Shown here: positions 56,684-64,000 of the stretch, one piece after another
Numbering within the stretch: position 1 is the stretch's first letter
Layout: each line of letters starts with the position of its first letter
Origin: Verrucomicrobiota bacterium
GTDB taxonomy: Bacteria > Verrucomicrobiota > Verrucomicrobiia > CAIQCK01
DNA length: 64,000 nt
Reading direction: 5' to 3'
NCBI GenBank assembly: GCA_016222825.1
Contig: JACRQF010000002.1
Coordinates: forward strand, 53,603 to 117,602
Notes under the pieces: generated by a model
The model's database searches: none
What the model saw: only the letters and a program-made list of their open reading frames with translations
Told to the model about the DNA's origin: nothing
Translations under genes and position numbers: made by a program

Positions 56684-58492
56684 ATGATTGCATCGAATAC
56701 GAAGCGACCGCGCAATGTGGACGTGCCGCGCGCGGCGGCGATTCTTTACGGCGACTGGGGCACGAGCAAAGCCTACGTCATCGGCCTGGCGTTTGCCGTG
56801 GCCGGCTACAGCTCGTTCTGGCTCATCGCGCCGATGTGCCTGCTCACGGCGCTGGTCGGATTGAACTACATCGCCATTTGCAGGCATTACCCCGACGGCG
56901 GCGGCGTCTATGCCAGCGTGCGGCACCGGTCGGAAATGATCTCGATCGTCGGGGCGTTTCTGCTGGTCGCAGACTACATCGTCACCGCGGCCATCAGCGC
57001 GCTCTCGGCTTTCCAATACCTCGGCGTGCCGCATCCGGAGAAACTCGCTGCCATCGCCATCGCGGTCATCGGCGTGCTGAACTACTTCGGCCCGAAACAC
57101 ACGGGCGGGCTGGCGTTTTTAATCTCGGTGCCGACCGTCATCGTCGTGGTCATCCTCAGTCTCTTCAGCCTGCCGCACCTCGGAGAGGCCGTGCACAACC
57201 TCCAGCCGCTCCACGGCGGCTTCTGGGCGAACTGGAACGGCTTCGTCGGCATCGTGCTGGCCCTCTCCGGCGTCGAAGCTATCGCCAACGCCACCGGTGT
57301 CATGAAACTCAATCCCGGCAGCACGGACGCCAAGCCGTCGGTCTCGCGAACTTCCACGCCCGCCACGTTCATCGTCATGATCGAAGTCTGCGTGTTCACC
57401 GCGCTGCTCGGCCTGGCGATGAACGCCCTCTCCGGCCTGCACGCCAGCAATGGCGAGGTCAACGCTCCCGGCCATCCCGGCGTGCGCGACTACATGCTTC
57501 GCTACATGGCCGAGGTCTTCGTCGGCAACTCCCTCGGCGCGACGGTCGGTCACATCGCGGGTTGGGCCGTCTCGATTGTGTTCGGCTGTCTGCTGCTCTC
57601 GGCGGTCAATACCGCCATCGTGGACCTGATTTCCATCCAGTTCCTGATGTCGCGCGACGGCGAAGTTCCGTCGGCGTTCCAGAAGCTCAACAGCTTCGGC
57701 GTGCCGACGCTCGCGATGGTGATGGCGACCGTTGTTCCTGTCGGGCTTGTGCTGTTCGTCAGCGACATGGCGGGCCTCGCCGATCTCTACGCGGTGGGCG
57801 TTGTTGGCGCCATCGCCACCAACCTTGGCGCCAGTTCCACCGACCGGAAGCTCCCGCTCGCCAAATGGGAACGCGGGCTGATGTTCTGCACCTTCCTCAT
57901 CATGCTGGCGATTGAGATCTCGCTGTTCGTGGACAAACCCCACGCACGCGTCTTTGCTGTTACAGTCTTGGCGGTGGGCTTGATCCTTCGCGGGCTTGTG
58001 AAGGAGCGCAAGGAGAAGAAGACCCGCGCGGCGGAGCCGGTCTTGGCATCGCCTGCATCCGAGTCCAACATCGGGGCCGCCGCCGTTTCCGGCAGCCCAC
58101 TGCTCTGCGCCGTGCGCGGCATCAACCGCACGCTCGAATTCGCCATCAAGGAAGCACAGGAAACGCGCCGGCCGCTTTACGTCGCCTTCATCCGCGAACA
58201 GCCGGTGCTTGCCGAAGGCGATCTCGCCCGCAAATGGCAGGATGACGACGAAGCGGCGCGCATTTTTGCCTACGCAAAAGGGAAGCTGGGCGGTCAGGCG
58301 TTCCGGCCGTGCTACGCGGTGAGCGATTCGCCAGCCGACACGATTGTGGACATCGCCGCCACGATTGGCGCCGAGCGTCTCATCCTGGGCACCCAGCGGC
58401 GCAGCGTGCTGCTGAATGTGCTTCGCGGCAACATCATCCGCCGGGTCGCGCGGCTGCTGCCGGAGCAGATTGACCTGGTGGTTTATGCGTGA
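56684..58492 (+). CDS. kimA: KimA-like potassium uptake transporter of the APC superfamily (602 aa)
   Basis: Start MIASNTKRPRNVDVP. About twelve membrane helices with motifs aligned to B. subtilis KimA: HYPDGGGVYASV (KimA YPQGGGAY), LLVADYIVTAAISA (KimA SLLVDYILTVAVSI), LSGVEAIANATGV (KimA LTGVEAISNAI), DLYAVGVVGAIA. A cytosolic USP-like C-terminal domain (about residues 465-602) follows, as in KimA homologues. Control by a c-di-AMP riboswitch agrees with a high-affinity K+ importer shut off when c-di-AMP is high. Confidence 0.8.
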   Translation: MIASNTKRPRNVDVPRAAAILYGDWGTSKAYVIGLAFAVAGYSSFWLIAPMCLLTALVGLNYIAICRHYPDGGGVYASVRHRSEMISIVGAFLLVADYIVTAAISALSAFQYLGVPHPEKLAAIAIAVIGVLNYFGPKHTGGLAFLISVPTVIVVVILSLFSLPHLGEAVHNLQPLHGGFWANWNGFVGIVLALSGVEAIANATGVMKLNPGSTDAKPSVSRTSTPATFIVMIEVCVFTALLGLAMNALSGLHASNGEVNAPGHPGVRDYMLRYMAEVFVGNSLGATVGHIAGWAVSIVFGCLLLSAVNTAIVDLISIQFLMSRDGEVPSAFQKLNSFGVPTLAMVMATVVPVGLVLFVSDMAGLADLYAVGVVGAIATNLGASSTDRKLPLAKWERGLMFCTFLIMLAIEISLFVDKPHARVFAVTVLAVGLILRGLVKERKEKKTRAAEPVLASPASESNIGAAAVSGSPLLCAVRGINRTLEFAIKEAQETRRPLYVAFIREQPVLAEGDLARKWQDDDEAARIFAYAKGKLGGQAFRPCYAVSDSPADTIVDIAATIGAERLILGTQRRSVLLNVLRGNIIRRVARLLPEQIDLVVYA

Positions 58493-58545
58493 CCACCGCC
58501 GCAAAACATCTTGCCTTCGTGGCGAAACGGCGGCCAACTTTCTCC

Positions 58546-60918
58546 ATGAACTTATCGCTGTTGCTGCGCGCAACTCTTCTCGTCGCTTATGCCGTTTCGG
58601 TCGCCGCCGCGCCGCCGCGGGTCCAGAACCGCGCGCCGAAGCCGGATGAGATTGGCTACCGGCCGGCTGATGGCTCGGCGGTGCGGCTGAACCCGCCGTC
58701 GTTCATCTGGCTCCACGAGCCGGACGCGCAGACCTACGCCATCGAGTGGGCGCGGAAGAAGGACTTCAGCGATGCGCAGTCGGCCAGCGGCTTCCAGTGG
58801 AACACCTACACGCACAACGCGCCGCTCGTAGCGGGGACGTATTTCTGGCGCTACCGCTTCACGACGAAGAAAGGCAACGTCTCTAATTGGAGCGCGACAC
58901 GCTCGGTCGCCGTGGCGACGAATGCGGTGGCGTTTCCGATGCCGACGCGAGCGGAGCAGAAGCAGCGCGTGCCGCAAAACCATCCACGATTGTTCATGCG
59001 ACCGGAGGATTTGCCGCGGCTGCGCGAACTGGCGCGCGGCAAGGAGGCGGAAGCCTTTGCGAAGCTCCGCGCCGATGCCGACCGATACATCAAGGCCGGG
59101 CCGACGCCGGAACCGACGGAGATGGGTTCGGCGCGCGACAAGGAGAACGACCATGCCGTGAAGTTCTGGTGGCCGAACCGCGAGACCGCCGGAAAAGCTT
59201 GCAGCGAGGCGGAGACGATTGCGTTCGTCTATCTCATCACCGGCGAGAAGAAATACGGCGAGGCGGCGCGCAAGTGGATCATGCACCTCGCGTCGTGGAA
59301 TCCTGACGGGCCGACGAACTTCAAGCTCAACTGCGAGGCGGGCAAGGTCATGCTCTTCCGGCCGTCGCGCGCCTACGATTGGGCCTACGATGCGCTGACG
59401 CCGGAGGACCGCGCGAAATTCCAGGCCGTGATGACGCGGCGTGCGCAGGACGCGTGGGCGAGCGGCGAAATCTCGCGCGGCACGGGCCATCTCAATAAGC
59501 CTTTCAACAGCCACGGCAACCGCATCTGGCACAAGCTCGCCGAGACGGCCATCGCGTTGCTCGGCGACGTGCCGGAGGCGGAGATGTGGCTCGATTACGC
59601 CGTGAACAAGTTCTACTCCTGCTATCCCGTCTGGGCCGACGACGACGGCGGCTGGCACGAGGGCGTGAGCTATTGGGCCGGCTACCAGAGCAAGGCGGTC
59701 TGGTGGTTGCAAGTCGCGAAGTCGGCGCTTGGCATTGATGGGTTGAAGAAGCCGTTCTTCGCGCAGGTCGGCGACTATCCGCTCTACATCGCGCCTCCCG
59801 GCTCGCCGAACTCCGGCTTCAGCGACCTCGCGTATCGCCCGCCATCGAGCGGCATCGGCGGCTTTATGGAGTATCACCAGCGTATGAAAGGCAGTCAGCC
59901 CGACGGCGGCCACGCCGCGTATTGGCACTGGTGGACCGAGACGTGGAAGATGAAAGGCGAGGGCGGCTGGCTCGGTTTCCTCTATGAAGCCAACCTGCCG
60001 CCGCTGCCCGCAGCGAAGCCACCAACCGACCTGCCGCAGTCGAAGATTTTCCACGGCATCGGCATCGCCAGCCTGCATACAACACTGCTCAACGCCCGCG
60101 ACGACGTGCACTTCCTGATGAAATCGTCGCCGTTCGGCACGCAGAGCCACGGCCACAACCCGCACAACACATTTCAACTGAACGCCTACGGCGAGCCGCT
60201 GCTGACGACGTGCGTCTATCGCGACCTGCACGGCAGTAAGTTCCACTACCAATGGGTCCACAGCACTCTCGCGCACAACAGCGTGCTCGTGGACGGCGAG
60301 GGCCAGATCAAACACAGCGCCGCGCCGCACGGCCGCATCGCCGACGAGCGGTTCACGCCCGCGTGGGATTACATCGCCGGCGACGCCACCGACGCCTACG
60401 GCGGCCGGCTGAAACGCTTCCGCCGCAACGTCGCGTTCGTCAAAGGCGACGCGCCCGTCATCGTCATCCACGACGACCTCGTCGCCGCGCAACCCGCCAC
60501 GTTCCAGTTCATGCTGCACTCGTTGAAGGCGTTCGACGTGGACGACAAGGCCGCGCAACTCTCCGTTGAGCAGCCGAAGGCCGGCGTCACCGTGCGTTAT
60601 CTCTCGCCCGCGCCGCTCGCGTTCCGCCAATGGGACGGTTTCGAGCCGAAGCCGAAGAAACCATTCCCAAACCAATGGCACGTCGAAGCCGCCACGCAGG
60701 AGAAGCGCGGCGCCCTCGGCATGCTCACCATCATTGTTCCCCACCGCGCCGGCCAGCGCGCCGACTGGAAAGTCGAGCGCCTCGAAACCGCCACCGCCCT
60801 CGGCGTCCGCCTGACCCTCGGCGGCAAGACCACGCTCATCGGTTTCAACAAGACCGCGGCCGGGAATAAGGCAACGCTGGCGGGAGCGGGCTTCGAGGGG
60901 CCAGTGCTGGTGCGGTGA
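58546..60918 (+). CDS. Exported heparinase II/III-like polysaccharide-active protein (790 aa)
   Basis: Start at MNLSLLLRATLLVAYAVSVAA, a signal peptide; the GTG at 58489 that overlaps the transporter stop is less likely. N-terminal DUF4962-type domain with Fn3-like part (NPPSFIWLHEPDAQTYAIEW), then an alpha-toroid (KPFNSHGNRIWHKLAETAIA, ADDDGGWHEGVSYWAGYQSK) and the beta-sandwich with catalytic-type histidines (SSPFGTQSHGHNPHNTFQL). Family cleaves acidic polysaccharides by elimination. Consistent with a polymer-degrading lifestyle. Confidence 0.8.
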   Translation: MNLSLLLRATLLVAYAVSVAAAPPRVQNRAPKPDEIGYRPADGSAVRLNPPSFIWLHEPDAQTYAIEWARKKDFSDAQSASGFQWNTYTHNAPLVAGTYFWRYRFTTKKGNVSNWSATRSVAVATNAVAFPMPTRAEQKQRVPQNHPRLFMRPEDLPRLRELARGKEAEAFAKLRADADRYIKAGPTPEPTEMGSARDKENDHAVKFWWPNRETAGKACSEAETIAFVYLITGEKKYGEAARKWIMHLASWNPDGPTNFKLNCEAGKVMLFRPSRAYDWAYDALTPEDRAKFQAVMTRRAQDAWASGEISRGTGHLNKPFNSHGNRIWHKLAETAIALLGDVPEAEMWLDYAVNKFYSCYPVWADDDGGWHEGVSYWAGYQSKAVWWLQVAKSALGIDGLKKPFFAQVGDYPLYIAPPGSPNSGFSDLAYRPPSSGIGGFMEYHQRMKGSQPDGGHAAYWHWWTETWKMKGEGGWLGFLYEANLPPLPAAKPPTDLPQSKIFHGIGIASLHTTLLNARDDVHFLMKSSPFGTQSHGHNPHNTFQLNAYGEPLLTTCVYRDLHGSKFHYQWVHSTLAHNSVLVDGEGQIKHSAAPHGRIADERFTPAWDYIAGDATDAYGGRLKRFRRNVAFVKGDAPVIVIHDDLVAAQPATFQFMLHSLKAFDVDDKAAQLSVEQPKAGVTVRYLSPAPLAFRQWDGFEPKPKKPFPNQWHVEAATQEKRGALGMLTIIVPHRAGQRADWKVERLETATALGVRLTLGGKTTLIGFNKTAAGNKATLAGAGFEGPVLVR

Positions 60919-60973
60919 AGCCAAGTTTCTTGGATTGACTAGAAACCATTCCGGTGCCATTTTGGTGCGCACA

Positions 60974-61213
60974 ATGAACCTGACGATCAAAGATTTGCCG
61001 GCCAAACTCCACCGCAAACTCAAGGTTCGCGCGAACGCCAACAACCGCAGTTTGAACTGGGAGGTGATTGACATCCTGGGCCGGACGTTGGAAGGCCAGC
61101 CGGTGGACATGGAGGCGCTGCTGGCAGAGGTCGCGCAAGTTCGCCGTCGCGTCGCCGGGCCGGCCCTGACGGATGAATTGCTGCGCATCGCGAAGGGCGA
61201 GGGCCGCCCGTGA
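60974..61213 (+). CDS. Antitoxin, FitA-like ribbon-helix-helix (79 aa)
   Basis: MNLTIKDLPAKLHRKLKVRA, a classic Arc-type ribbon-helix-helix with NNRSLNWEVIDIL, then a C-terminal toxin-binding tail. Stop overlaps the start of the PIN-domain gene (GTGA). Neutralises the toxin and represses the operon. Confidence 0.88.
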   Translation: MNLTIKDLPAKLHRKLKVRANANNRSLNWEVIDILGRTLEGQPVDMEALLAEVAQVRRRVAGPALTDELLRIAKGEGRP

Positions 61214-61614
61214 TCGTGGTGGACACCAACATCATCGCCTACCTGCTTCTTCCTGGCGATTGGACGGCGATGGCGGAAAAGGCGGCGCGGAAGGATGTCT
61301 GGTGCGCGCCGCTGTTGTGGCGGTCGGAGTTCCGCAACGTCCTCGCTCTCTACCTCCGTCGCCGCGCCATTTCGTTCGAGGATGCCGTGCGGCAGATGGA
61401 AGCCGCCGAACATCTCCTGCGCGGCCGTGAGTATGCCGTGACCTCGTCCGCCGTGCTTGAGCTTGTCCGGCGCTCAAACCGCTCCGCTTACGACTGCGAG
61501 TTCGTGGCTCTGGCAGAGGACTTGGGAATCCGGCTGGTGACGACCGACGAGCCGGTCGTGAAGGAGTTCCCGCGCGTTGCCATCCACCTACGGGACTACG
61601 TCAGTGCCCACTGA
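61210..61614 (+). CDS. PIN-domain toxin, VapC/FitB-type (134 aa)
   Basis: GTG start. The four acidic metal ligands are in place: Asp5 (VVDTN), Glu40 (RSEFRN), Asp95 (SAYDCEF), Asp113 (TTDEPV). The nuclease is expected to cut tRNA or rRNA when not bound by the antitoxin. Overlap with the antitoxin gene indicates one operon. Confidence 0.9.
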   Translation: MIVVDTNIIAYLLLPGDWTAMAEKAARKDVWCAPLLWRSEFRNVLALYLRRRAISFEDAVRQMEAAEHLLRGREYAVTSSAVLELVRRSNRSAYDCEFVALAEDLGIRLVTTDEPVVKEFPRVAIHLRDYVSAH

Positions 61615-61620
61615 ACCGCG

Positions 61621-61878
61621 TCATTTGTAAATCTTCCCGCGATGACCGAGCGTAATGAGATAGATGATATTTCGTTGTAGATCGAACTCGTAGATGATGC
61701 GCCAGTCTCCGACGCGCAGCCGGCACTCAGAACGGTTCGTCAAACGATGATGCGGAAACCGGTCGAGCCGCGAACCCATCTCGGTGATTCTCGCCACGAT
61801 CTGCGCCCGAAGTTCGGGCTGGAGGGGGAAGAATATCTTGTCGAACTCGCGGGAATAGACGTGCTGGGCGGGCTTCAT
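61621..61878 (-). CDS. RelE/ParE-superfamily toxin (85 aa)
   Basis: MKPAQHVYSREFDKIFFPLQ start; the family end CRLRVGDWRIIYEFDLQRN and TLGHRGKIYK is clear. Either an mRNA interferase (RelE) or gyrase inhibitor (ParE); catalytic set not complete by eye. Its antitoxin gene ends 6 bp upstream. Converges on the PIN toxin gene. Confidence 0.85.
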   Translation of the reverse strand: MKPAQHVYSREFDKIFFPLQPELRAQIVARITEMGSRLDRFPHHRLTNRSECRLRVGDWRIIYEFDLQRNIIYLITLGHRGKIYK

Positions 61879-61884
61879 CGCCGT

Positions 61885-62070
61885 TTACGGCTGATGTTCC
61901 CGCATTCGTCCTGCCGCAATGTCCTGTTTGCCGCGCTCGATGCTGGCCTTGAACTCGTCGGTCAACTCCAACTCGTCCTCCAGATAATCCTGAAGCCACG
62001 CCTGAAGCTTTTCGACTTCCTCACGTGGGAGCTGCCGAACCGCCGATTCAATTTCTTGCACCGTGCTCAC
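61885..62070 (-). CDS. Antitoxin for the RelE/ParE toxin (61 aa)
   Basis: MSTVQEIESAVRQLPREEVE and LEDELELTDEFKASIERGKQ: a short helical antitoxin as found with RelE/ParE toxins (addiction-module protein type). Upstream of the toxin in the same unit, as usual for these pairs. Confidence 0.8.
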   Translation of the reverse strand: MSTVQEIESAVRQLPREEVEKLQAWLQDYLEDELELTDEFKASIERGKQDIAAGRMREHQP

Positions 62071-62133
62071 GCGGCAAATCTAGCGCAGTCAGCCTCGGCT
62101 TGCCAAGGCGTTCTTGGCGCAACATGGAGCAAC

Positions 62134-62296
62134 ATGGAACACGGCTGGCAGACTCGATCGCATCAAGGGCAGCCACCACATCTACGGCAAGCCCGGCGAG
62201 CGCGCGATCATCACCGTTCCCGTCCACGGCAACCAGTCATTGAAACCCGGCCTGCTCAACGCGGTGCTTAAAGCCGCAAAGCTGACGGAAGCGTAA
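62134..62296 (+). pseudogene. hicA-like toxin remnant
   Basis: RIKGSHHIYGKPGERAIITV, VPVHGNQSLKPGLLNAVLKA is the HicA fold including the catalytic GSHH. The expected preceding HGW...R is found in another frame (MEHGWQTR at 62134), so there is a frameshift, and the first helix is absent. No hicB follows. Confidence 0.7.
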
Positions 62297-62300
62297 ACGC

Positions 62301-62413
62301 GAGTGCGTGGCCTTGGCCGGGGATTTGGGAATCCGGCCGGTAACGACCGACGAGTCGGTTGTGAAGGAGTTCCTACGGATTCCCTCCAGGCTGCGTGATT
62401 ACGTGAGTCGCTG
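62301..62413 (+). pseudogene. Remnant of a second vapC (C-terminal 37 codons)
   Basis: The frame reads ECVALAGDLGIRPVTTDESV, then VKEFLR and LRDYVSR with a stop. It aligns with CEFVALAEDLGIRLVTTDEP and VKEFPR, LRDYVSAH at the end of the intact PIN toxin about 0.8 kb away. A partial duplication or decayed relative. It overlaps the 3' end of the convergent 231-aa gene. Confidence 0.8.
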
Positions 62414-63068
62414 AAGACAGAGGCTGGCCGCTCATCGCAAATGTCGGAGATATGATCCCGATCACAGGATTTGCCGCAATTATTTCCGCACGCCGGGCAA
62501 TTCTATCCAAGCTCTCCACAAGCGACACGCCTTTCTTGATTATCTCTATCCCCCGTTCCTCAATCAACTCTTCGAGCATAGTGTCCCGGAGCAGCCCGCC
62601 AAAGGGGTCATCGCCTCCGCTGATTCTGCGAACCAACCCGTGATGAAGTGGGATGCGAGTCTTAGTATAGAATTGTTTGAACTTATCGGCTCGACGAGCA
62701 GCTAATAATCCCAAGGCCACAAGGTGATCGATCATTTTCGAAAAACCCCACCGTGGCGACTTGCTCTCCTCGTAAAATTTTTCTGGATCAACTTCGTGTG
62801 TTTCTCTAACCGAAACATCCTTCAAAGCGGCAGCCTTAGCGGTGTATCTGACGAGAAGTTCTCTCGTCGAGTTCTCGAGGACGACGCCAGTAAGCATCAG
62901 TGCCGATAGCAACAAGCCGGATTCCAAGCATCCGTTCAATTCGACAAGAAATGACCGCATGCCTGGCGCGACCAACGCCAAGTTGTCCACGCGCTGTTGG
63001 ATTCGACGAATGCGCCTTACGGTTGAGGCTTTGAACTGCTCTTCTAGTGGTCGAATGCACCGACACAT
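62373..63068 (-). CDS. Unknown helical protein, HEPN-like candidate (231 aa)
   Basis: MCRCIRPLEEQFKASTVRRI; helical throughout. RIPLHHG near residue 140 matches the R-x4-6-H pattern of HEPN ribonucleases, but only in outline. Lower GC and different composition than its neighbours. Together with the toxin-antitoxin genes around it, a defence role is possible. The last 13 or so codons overlap the vapC remnant, so the 3' end may have been created by the insertion. Confidence 0.5.
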   Translation of the reverse strand: MCRCIRPLEEQFKASTVRRIRRIQQRVDNLALVAPGMRSFLVELNGCLESGLLLSALMLTGVVLENSTRELLVRYTAKAAALKDVSVRETHEVDPEKFYEESKSPRWGFSKMIDHLVALGLLAARRADKFKQFYTKTRIPLHHGLVRRISGGDDPFGGLLRDTMLEELIEERGIEIIKKGVSLVESLDRIARRAEIIAANPVIGIISPTFAMSGQPLSSATHVITQPGGNP

Positions 63069-63121
63069 GGTTGCTGGCAGGCCAAGGTGATGACGCTTGA
63101 GTCGTGCTTAGACTTGCTGCT

Positions 63122-63298
63122 TCAAAACGACACGACGAGGTGCCAGATGTAGGTGTAGGCCCAGGCGTCGTAGGTTTCCCACTGCTGCTTCACGAGGTCT
63201 TCGCGGCCGGTCATCGGCGGGAGTTCCTTGATCTTCTGTTCCCACGGCACGACGGTGCCGGGCTTGGGGGCGGGATTGGTTTGAGGTTGGTCAGGCAT
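63122..63298 (-). CDS. Small protein (58 aa)
   Basis: Short gene: MPDQPQTNPAPKPGTVVPWE then KIKELPPMTGREDLVKQQWE and ends TYIWHLVVSF. AGGAGA precedes the start at normal spacing. Too short for many gene finders. No family recognised; one residue pattern at the end (WAYTYIWHLV) is hydrophobic. Confidence 0.55.
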   Translation of the reverse strand: MPDQPQTNPAPKPGTVVPWEQKIKELPPMTGREDLVKQQWETYDAWAYTYIWHLVVSF

Positions 63299-63327
63299 GG
63301 TCGTCTCCTATTTCAATTATTTGATTT

Positions 63328-63395
63328 GCCCGCGAAACACGCTAAAGGACGCTAAAGAAAAATTCTTTTCGCGTCTTTTCGCGTATTTCGCGGGC
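63328..63395. repeat. Intergenic palindrome with CGCTAAAG/CTTTTCGCG repeats
   Basis: Perfect 10-bp arms GCCCGCGAAA and TTTCGCGGGC enclose two short direct repeats (ACGCTAAAG twice, CTTTTCGCGT twice). Lies between the 58-aa gene and the URO-D-like gene, probably an intergenic repeat element or terminator for both. Confidence 0.7.
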
Positions 63396-63409
63396 CATTC
63401 ATTGTTCCT

Positions 63410-64000
63410 CTAATAAACTCCAAATTCGCGGCCGGCGTCGGTCATGGCTTGGATGTTCTCGACCTTGGCGTCGTTCTGGACGATGGCGCCGGCGTCGAGG
63501 ATGTAGCCGCCGTCACGCGCGACGGTCTGGATCACCTTTTTGGTGTAGTCGCGGACTTCCTCGGGTTTGCCGTAGGCGAGCATGACGTTGGGGATGCCGC
63601 CGCTGATGGCGAACTTGTCGCCAAGGACGCGGTGGACCTCGAAGATGTCGTCGCGGTCGCAGTGGAAGATGATGCTGCCGGCGGGCAGTTCGCGGAAGGT
63701 CTTGAGGTGCGCGCCCCATTTGCCCTCGGCGTAGAAGAGGACCTGATGGCCGCGTTTCCACAGCTCCAGCACGATGGGCTTGAGTGTCGGCCACATGATC
63801 TTGTCGAAGTGGTCCTGCGAGACGAACGGCACGCAGCCGCGGTGCATCCAGATGCTGATGGGCAGCGTCTTGGTCGGGTCGGCGCTGGAGAGGGCGATCT
63901 GGAACATGTGCGGCTGGAGGGCTTCGCAGGCGGCGAGGACCTTGTCGGGCTGCTCCATGAGGTCCATGCAGAGGCCGATGTAGCCGCGGAGTTTGTCGGC
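63410..64000 (-). CDS. Uroporphyrinogen-decarboxylase-family protein, cut by the right window edge
   Basis: C-terminal part of a URO-D/methyltransferase (MtaA, CmuA type) TIM barrel: WMHRGCVPFVSQDHFDKIMW, LKPIVLELWKRGHQVLFYAE, GSIIFHCDRDDIFEVHRVLG and GGIPNVMLAYGKPEEVRDYT. The frame is open to base 64000, so the N-terminus lies outside. Many such paralogues in Verrucomicrobia are not heme enzymes but methyl-transfer or unknown. Substrate cannot be decided. Confidence 0.75.
   Translation of the reverse strand, partial: ADKLRGYIGLCMDLMEQPDKVLAACEALQPHMFQIALSSADPTKTLPISIWMHRGCVPFVSQDHFDKIMWPTLKPIVLELWKRGHQVLFYAEGKWGAHLKTFRELPAGSIIFHCDRDDIFEVHRVLGDKFAISGGIPNVMLAYGKPEEVRDYTKKVIQTVARDGGYILDAGAIVQNDAKVENIQAMTDAGREFGVY

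Noticed and set aside
1..64000. tRNA or rRNA genes and a tRNA attachment site
   Set aside because: No cloverleaf or rRNA signature was recognised on either strand, so none is claimed.

Overview
The window is GC-rich DNA in two parts: a large integrated tailed phage (about 1-42.2 kb) and bacterial chromosome (about 42.2-64 kb). The chromosomal genes (sulfatase remnant, heparinase-like lyase, ThuA protein, twin-arginine DegT aminotransferase, SufT, sugar phosphate isomerase) suit a heterotrophic Verrucomicrobiota or related PVC bacterium. That placement is inference; no rRNA or other phylogenetic marker is present.

Prophage. A tyrosine integrase cut by the left edge reads rightward, and nearly everything else reads leftward from about 41.73 kb. 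In transcription order there is an early block of small proteins (including a zinc metallopeptidase, a ParB-like protein, a Tad2-like anti-Thoeris protein, a Gp37/Gp68-type cysteine protein, an OB-like protein and a winged-helix replication-type protein). Then come terminase small and large subunits, portal, scaffold, an SU10-like major capsid protein and a head adaptor. Next is an unusual run of signal-peptide proteins with a lysis-like group of membrane proteins and lipoproteins, then a tail hub candidate and internal virion proteins. Last is an 11.5-kb ORF for a 3840-residue polyvalent protein (N6-methylase, Strawberry-notch-type helicase, degenerate zincin, injection-type region). No tape measure, sheath or recognisable endolysin was seen, so a short-tailed (podovirus-like) virion is most likely. 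At the right end a small regulator is transcribed divergently from a control region with repeated TGTAAC boxes.

Main points in the phage: (1) a 124-codon gene with its own ribosome binding site lies in another frame inside the giant ORF, exactly between the methylase and helicase domains; (2) degenerate 7-bp tandem repeats of several unrelated families sit at many gene borders and inside several coding sequences, and I saw none in the chromosomal part; (3) five structural-region proteins carry export signals; (4) a late promoter overlapped by a perfect palindrome precedes the portal gene.

Chromosome. Aminotransferase and xseA are divergent from a Tat-exported DegT aminotransferase. Two decayed genes follow (a TPR membrane protein and a sulfatase), with ThuA and isomerase genes between them, then SufT, a zinc-type alcohol dehydrogenase-like protein and a transglutaminase-like exported protein. 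A c-di-AMP (ydaO-yuaA type) riboswitch precedes a KimA-like potassium transporter, followed by an exported heparinase-like protein. The right end holds a toxin-antitoxin cluster (Fit/Vap pair, RelE/ParE pair, remnants of hicA and of a second vapC), an unknown protein with a HEPN-like motif, and a partial uroporphyrinogen-decarboxylase-family gene.
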